DNA from: UBA7359 sp963976795
GTDB lineage: Bacteria > Pseudomonadota > Gammaproteobacteria > Eutrophobiales > Eutrophobiaceae
Reading direction: 5' to 3'
Assembly (NCBI GenBank): GCA_963976795.1
Contig: CAXBLT010000006.1
Coordinates: forward strand, 117,334 to 181,333
DNA: 64,000 bases
In this document: piece after piece, positions 60,423 through 64,000 of the stretch
Layout of the letters: every line of letters begins with the position of its first letter
How positions within the stretch are numbered: position 1 is the stretch's first letter
The notes under the pieces: generated by a model
What the model saw: the letters and a program-made list of their open reading frames with translations, nothing else
Databases searched by the model: none
Told to the model about the DNA's origin: nothing
Translations under genes and position numbers: made by a program

Positions 60423-62219
60423 ATGATAAAATCAATTACGACAATCCTATTATTATTACTTTCACTCCCAGTTGCTTCTGAAAGCTTATCCCAGACTATT
60501 GATGAAAAGCGTCTTTTGTTAGCAGCAAACGACACTAAAAATTGGCTCACATTTGGCCGAGACTACACAAATCAGAATTTTTCCCCACTGAATCAAATTA
60601 ACGCAACCACCGTTAAACGACTAGTGCCAAAGTGGATATTCCAAACGGGAAAAACGGGATCATTTCAAGCACAGCCTTTAGTTGCTGATGGTGTTATGTA
60701 TGTGACCATCCCTGGCAACGATGTAGTAGCGCTTGATGCCGAAAAAGGCACTGTTCTTTGGCGTTACGAACACAAGAATCGAAAAGAAAAGAATAAAGCC
60801 GGGCCTGCTAATCGCGGGGCAGCACTCGGTTACGGTAAAGTATTTGAGGCCACAAATGACGGTCGGCTCATTGCACTTGATCAAACCACTGGTGAAATCG
60901 TTTGGGATAAGATAATTGCACGTCCCACAGACTCCGAACTTGAAGGTCTTACGCAAACACAAAAAGATTTTTTGCTAGAGAACAGTAATAGTTTGCCCGC
61001 CAAGATGGCACCTATCGTATATCAAGACTTGGTCGTCGTCGGAGTCACTGCAGCCGGTTATGGTATGTTTTATAATATATACTCGCGATTTGCTTTAAAA
61101 GACACCGCTTCCGATAAAATACCACCAGCGGATCGCTTCCTTGGCCTGCGCGGTTATGTTGCTGCCTTCAATGTAAATACAGGTGAAGAAGTTTGGCGCT
61201 GGCACACCACTAAAAGTGGTGACTGGGAAGGCGTGTTTACCAGTACTACGCCAGAGGGTGATGTGTTACCTCGTGATATCTCCCTTGAAAAAAAATTAGC
61301 GCCGAAATTAAAAGATCGCTGGCGTATAGGTGGAACTTCAACCTGGATGACACCATCGTTTGATCCAAAGCAGGGACTAATATTTGTAGGTACCGGTAAC
61401 GCCTCTCCTAACGATGTATCCAACGCACGGCCCGGTGATAACCTCTATGCTAATTCACTGGTTGCCATTGATGCATACACAGGCGAAACCCGTTGGCATT
61501 ACCAGCAAGTACCTCACGATTTATGGGGCTATGATCTTGCTAGCACCTCAGTATTATTTGATCTACCCATCGACGATAAAATCATTCCAGCGATTGGCAT
61601 TGCTGGTAAAACCGGTTGGTTCTATGTCCATAATCGCGAGACGGGTAAATTGATTTATCGTTCTGAACCCTTTGTACCACAAAGTAATTTGTTTAAAGCA
61701 CCTAGCGATAAAGGCGTCATTAGCTCTCCTGGATCATGGGGTGGTGCTTCCTGGTCACCCACTTCATACGATCCATCAAGTGGGACTGTATTTATTGCAG
61801 GAATTCATAAACCCACACGCTATCGTACAGAGTACGCGACATTCGAAGGCAAAGAAGTCCCTTATATATTAACTGAAACTGCCGAATTAGAACCCAATTG
61901 GGGGACCCTGACAGCAATCGATACACGCAAACAAGGTCGCATTCAATGGCAAGTCAAAACCGACCAACCCTTAATTGGCGGAGTATTGGCAACAGCGGGA
62001 AAACTGGTATTCATGGGCGAAGGTAGCGGTATGTTTGCAGCATTTGATAGTAATAATGGAAAACGTCTATGGGAGTTCAACTGTGGTGCAGGTGTGAATG
62101 CACCGCCCATGAGTTATCAAGTAGGCAATCAACAATACATTGCTGTTGCTGCGGGCGGTCATGGATTATTAAAAACGCCCAGTGGAGATGCATTGATTGG
62201 TTTTGGGTTGGCTGAATAA
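60423..62219 (+). CDS. Periplasmic PQQ-dependent dehydrogenase-like quinoprotein
   Basis: The 598-residue protein has a signal peptide (~1-20) and an eight-bladed propeller with repeated W-motifs (GTVLWRYEH, GEIVWDK, GEEVWRWHT, GETRWHYQ, GKRLWEF). WLTFGRDYTNQNFSPL near the N-terminus and GTGNASPND (~323, Ca-ligand Asn in the family) fit the alcohol dehydrogenase branch. Two motifs deviate: VGVTAAGYG (~206) stands where a Ca-binding Glu is usual, and the catalytic-Asp segment reads HDLWGYDLAST with Gly before Tyr. There is no cytochrome c domain. It may oxidise an alcohol or be a variant with another role. No pqq genes are in the window. Confidence 0.8.
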   Translation: MIKSITTILLLLLSLPVASESLSQTIDEKRLLLAANDTKNWLTFGRDYTNQNFSPLNQINATTVKRLVPKWIFQTGKTGSFQAQPLVADGVMYVTIPGNDVVALDAEKGTVLWRYEHKNRKEKNKAGPANRGAALGYGKVFEATNDGRLIALDQTTGEIVWDKIIARPTDSELEGLTQTQKDFLLENSNSLPAKMAPIVYQDLVVVGVTAAGYGMFYNIYSRFALKDTASDKIPPADRFLGLRGYVAAFNVNTGEEVWRWHTTKSGDWEGVFTSTTPEGDVLPRDISLEKKLAPKLKDRWRIGGTSTWMTPSFDPKQGLIFVGTGNASPNDVSNARPGDNLYANSLVAIDAYTGETRWHYQQVPHDLWGYDLASTSVLFDLPIDDKIIPAIGIAGKTGWFYVHNRETGKLIYRSEPFVPQSNLFKAPSDKGVISSPGSWGGASWSPTSYDPSSGTVFIAGIHKPTRYRTEYATFEGKEVPYILTETAELEPNWGTLTAIDTRKQGRIQWQVKTDQPLIGGVLATAGKLVFMGEGSGMFAAFDSNNGKRLWEFNCGAGVNAPPMSYQVGNQQYIAVAAGGHGLLKTPSGDALIGFGLAE

Positions 62220-62227
62220 GATTTATT

Positions 62228-62251
62228 TAGCTTCCCTGAAGCTATTTTTTT
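62228..62251 (+). terminator. Intrinsic terminator after the quinoprotein gene
   Basis: TAGCTTC-CCT-GAAGCTA (62228-62244) is followed by seven T, nine bases after the stop codon. Confidence 0.88.
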
Positions 62252-62344
62252 ATGATATAGATCAAAAAACTCAATCAAGCCTAAATTAACAACACCTCAA
62301 TATCGTCAAAAATAAATCTGCCTCCTGCTGTGCTTTTAACAAAA

Positions 62345-62932
62345 TCACTGAAATTTAATTGAATGCGCCTGTTTTTCCAATAGTTTAATTACCAGTTCTA
62401 GTCTTTCTTTATGACTTTTTATATTGCCCGACACAGGCAGTAGTTTTGTTGAAGGCACCCATTGTTGGCATAACCCGATTATTACCGAGTGATTATGAAA
62501 TTGAATCCAGAGGTTCATCACCCGTTTACGACTATCATCGTTATCCTTGATCTGTTGTAACGGAATACTTCCCCAGGGAAGGACAATGACATAGTCATAC
62601 TTGTTTAGATAATCTCGGCAATATTGACTTAGTTTTAACGTCCTCTTTTGATTTTTTGCATAACCTCGACTCAACCATAAGTTAAACAAATCAATTGGAC
62701 ATCGATCTGAAATAAACGATCCTGCCGTTTCTTCACACTTATGTTTATCATGCAATACATCGAATATTCGTTGTTGAAGTAATTTTTGAGAACTTATAAA
62801 ACTACCGTTTTCATTAAAAAAACATTCGTACGTCTCATCAATGAGGGCAACATCAAAATGCTTGGCTAAATCCCTGGCTAGCGTGGTTTTCCCTATCCCG
62901 GCACAACCCGATATAGCTACTTTTAATGGCAT
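62345..62932 (-). CDS. P-loop ATPase/kinase-like protein (AAA_28/NadR-like)
   Basis: This 195-residue soluble protein has Walker A GCAGIGKTT (residues ~9-17), DETYECFF at the substrate side, FISDRCPIDLFNLWL (DR motif as in nucleoside kinases) and a lid-like region rich in Arg/Asp (IKDNDDSRKRVMNLW). It looks like a small-molecule or nucleoside kinase. It starts one base after the stop of the RTX gene, so the two are translationally coupled, an unusual pairing. Function unknown. Confidence 0.75.
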   Translation of the reverse strand: MPLKVAISGCAGIGKTTLARDLAKHFDVALIDETYECFFNENGSFISSQKLLQQRIFDVLHDKHKCEETAGSFISDRCPIDLFNLWLSRGYAKNQKRTLKLSQYCRDYLNKYDYVIVLPWGSIPLQQIKDNDDSRKRVMNLWIQFHNHSVIIGLCQQWVPSTKLLPVSGNIKSHKERLELVIKLLEKQAHSIKFQ

Positions 62933-62933
62933 C

Positions 62934-64000
62934 CTATGCAGCTTGCCATGCAGTTGTAATCACAGACTGCACATCGTCCTGGATGTTTTGTGGCACATCA
63001 AGACTACCACTGTTTGGAACAGCAAAGGCCGCCATCGCATCGACCAATTGTTGAACGCTGGTTTCTAATAAAACGTAACTATCATCTATTGTGTTGAATG
63101 TCTCAATCTTGGCATTTGAATCACTGTACCAATCTTCTACAGTTAACTTGTCTGACGTATTTAAGATACCAATACGCAGATCATCACCCGACTGCCAAAA
63201 CCAAAGTTGTTCATGTGACACATTATTGAATAACACGCTATCGCTTAAGCCCGCACTATCAAAGATCTTGTCAACACTATCACCGAGCGCATAACGATAA
63301 GTATCATCCCCCGCACCCCCGTTTAAGGTGTCTTGTCCCGTACCACCAATAATGATGTTGTTATCCGCGTTACCGGTAATCGTGTCGTGTCCGGCACCAC
63401 CATCAATATGCGCGATATTAATCAGTTGTGTGTTACTGACATCAATCGTGTTCGAACTGCTGGTTCCCGCGATGATGTTGTTGCCCAATCCACCGTCGAT
63501 GGTTTCAACTGTGTCGTCGTTTCGGTATTGATGGACGCGAATAGTATCATCGCCGTCACTGCCTAATATCGTATCGTTACCGTCACCACCATTGAACTTG
63601 TCGTAATAACTGTCGGTGCCATTGATGAGGAAAGTATCATCCCCCGCACCCCCATTTAAGGTGTCTTGTCCCGTACCACCAATAATAATGTTGTTATCCG
63701 CGTTACCGGTGATGGTGTCGTGTCCGGCACCACCATCAATCGCACTGATATTAACTAACTGTGTGTTACTCACATCAATGATGTTTGAACTATTGTTACC
63801 TGCAATCACGTTGTTGCCCAATCCACCGTCGATGGTTTCAACTGTGTTGTCACCACTGAAGTTATGCACGCGGATCGTGTCATCACTGTCACTACCTAGA
63901 ATCGTGTCAATGCCATCGCCGCCATTGAACTTGTCGTAGTACGTATCTGTGCCATTGATGAGGAAGGTGTCATCCCCCGCACCCCCATTTAAGGTGTCTT
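62934..64000 (-). CDS. RTX calcium-binding protein, C-terminal part (partial)
   Basis: The reading frame is open from the right edge to TAG at 62934-62936, giving at least 355 residues. It carries repeated GGxGxD-type nonapeptides (NGGAGDDTF, GGDGNDTIL, DGGAGHDTI, GGTGQDTL) that bind calcium. A terminal domain (~last 120 residues; SDSVLFNNVSHEQLWFWQSGDDL, KLTVEDWY) of the haemolysin-related type follows and ends ...TTAWQAA. Such proteins leave the cell by type I secretion with a C-terminal signal. The N-terminus and any enzymatic or adhesive domain lie beyond the window. Transporter genes are not in view. Confidence 0.88.
   Translation of the reverse strand, partial: DTLNGGAGDDTFLINGTDTYYDKFNGGDGIDTILGSDSDDTIRVHNFSGDNTVETIDGGLGNNVIAGNNSSNIIDVSNTQLVNISAIDGGAGHDTITGNADNNIIIGGTGQDTLNGGAGDDTFLINGTDSYYDKFNGGDGNDTILGSDGDDTIRVHQYRNDDTVETIDGGLGNNIIAGTSSSNTIDVSNTQLINIAHIDGGAGHDTITGNADNNIIIGGTGQDTLNGGAGDDTYRYALGDSVDKIFDSAGLSDSVLFNNVSHEQLWFWQSGDDLRIGILNTSDKLTVEDWYSDSNAKIETFNTIDDSYVLLETSVQQLVDAMAAFAVPNSGSLDVPQNIQDDVQSVITTAWQAA
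63335..64000 (-). repeat. Tandem 333-bp (111-residue) repeats in the RTX gene
   Basis: The DNA word AAGGTGTCTT recurs at 63325-63334, 63658-63667 and 63991-64000, a period of exactly 333 bp, with near-identity along the units. Each unit encodes one block of nonapeptides plus the spacer DVSNTQL. At least two full units are visible, and the array continues past the right edge. Confidence 0.9.

Noticed and set aside
63328..63939. Several ORFs antisense to the RTX gene
   Set aside because: They repeat with the 333-bp period and are artefacts of the opposite frame of the nonapeptide coding repeats.
63325..64000. CRISPR-like array from regularly spaced identical words
   Set aside because: The repeats are long coding units with a 333-bp period and no unique spacers. 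They encode RTX nonapeptides.

Overview
The window looks like a chromosomal segment of a moderately AT-rich gammaproteobacterium. The main evidence is the block from about 29.9 to 53.0 kb: thiO, a fimT-pilV-pilW-pilX-pilY1-pilE minor pilin operon, ispH-lspA-ileS-ribF-murJ read leftward, rpsT, proB, obgE, rpmA-rplU and ispB. From memory this closely follows the PA4548-PA4569 neighbourhood of Pseudomonas aeruginosa. I cannot assign the organism below class. No IS element, prophage, CRISPR array or integrase was seen.

Region 1 (1-25 kb) is catabolic. It begins with the N-terminal part of a 3-oxoacid CoA-transferase subunit A. A four-gene envelope module follows: an MMPL/RND transporter, a YCF48-like propeller, a DUF1329 protein and a DUF1302 outer-membrane protein. 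A sigma-54 activator of the AcoR type comes next. A long leftward operon starts at 23184 and has the content and order of acetophenone carboxylase plus its ligase: ApcA-, B-, C-, D- and E-like subunits, then an acyl-CoA ligase, then an SCP-x-type thiolase and two medium-chain dehydrogenases. A -24/-12 promoter candidate lies in front of this operon and a weaker one in front of the envelope module. Each has an inverted repeat about 130-170 bp upstream of the expected start. The simplest reading is a sigma-54 regulon: a hydrophobic ketone is moved across the envelope, carboxylated to a 3-keto acid, activated with CoA and cleaved by the thiolase. The substrate is not known.

Region 2 (23.4-31 kb) holds a CurA/YncB-like reductase and a DUF3237 gene, each preceded by a pair of ATTGTYGACAAT palindromes. 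It also holds monomeric NADP isocitrate dehydrogenase, a TetR regulator divergent from a glutathione S-transferase, tRNA-Thr(CGU), a Fur-family regulator and thiO.

Region 3 (31-53 kb) contains the type IV pilus minor pilins with an unusually long PilY1 (1790 aa, three related modules inserted in the vWA region). After them come a HEAT-like lipoprotein, two DUF4124-type proteins and the conserved housekeeping block, which here lacks fkpB between lspA and ispH.

Region 4 (53-59.5 kb) has a tRNA-Pro remnant and an intact tRNA-Pro(CGG). These precede a lipid cassette, hpnL-hpnI-hpnJ-hpnK, enclosed by two different CDP-alcohol phosphatidyltransferases. It probably makes or moves a modified (hopanoid-like) lipid. 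No squalene-hopene cyclase is in the window.

Region 5 (59.5-64 kb) is accessory. It has a nucleotidyltransferase/ribbon-helix-helix toxin-antitoxin-like pair with a perfect operator palindrome, a periplasmic PQQ-type quinoprotein, and a P-loop kinase-like gene directly behind an RTX protein. The RTX gene carries tandem 333-bp repeats and runs off the right edge.
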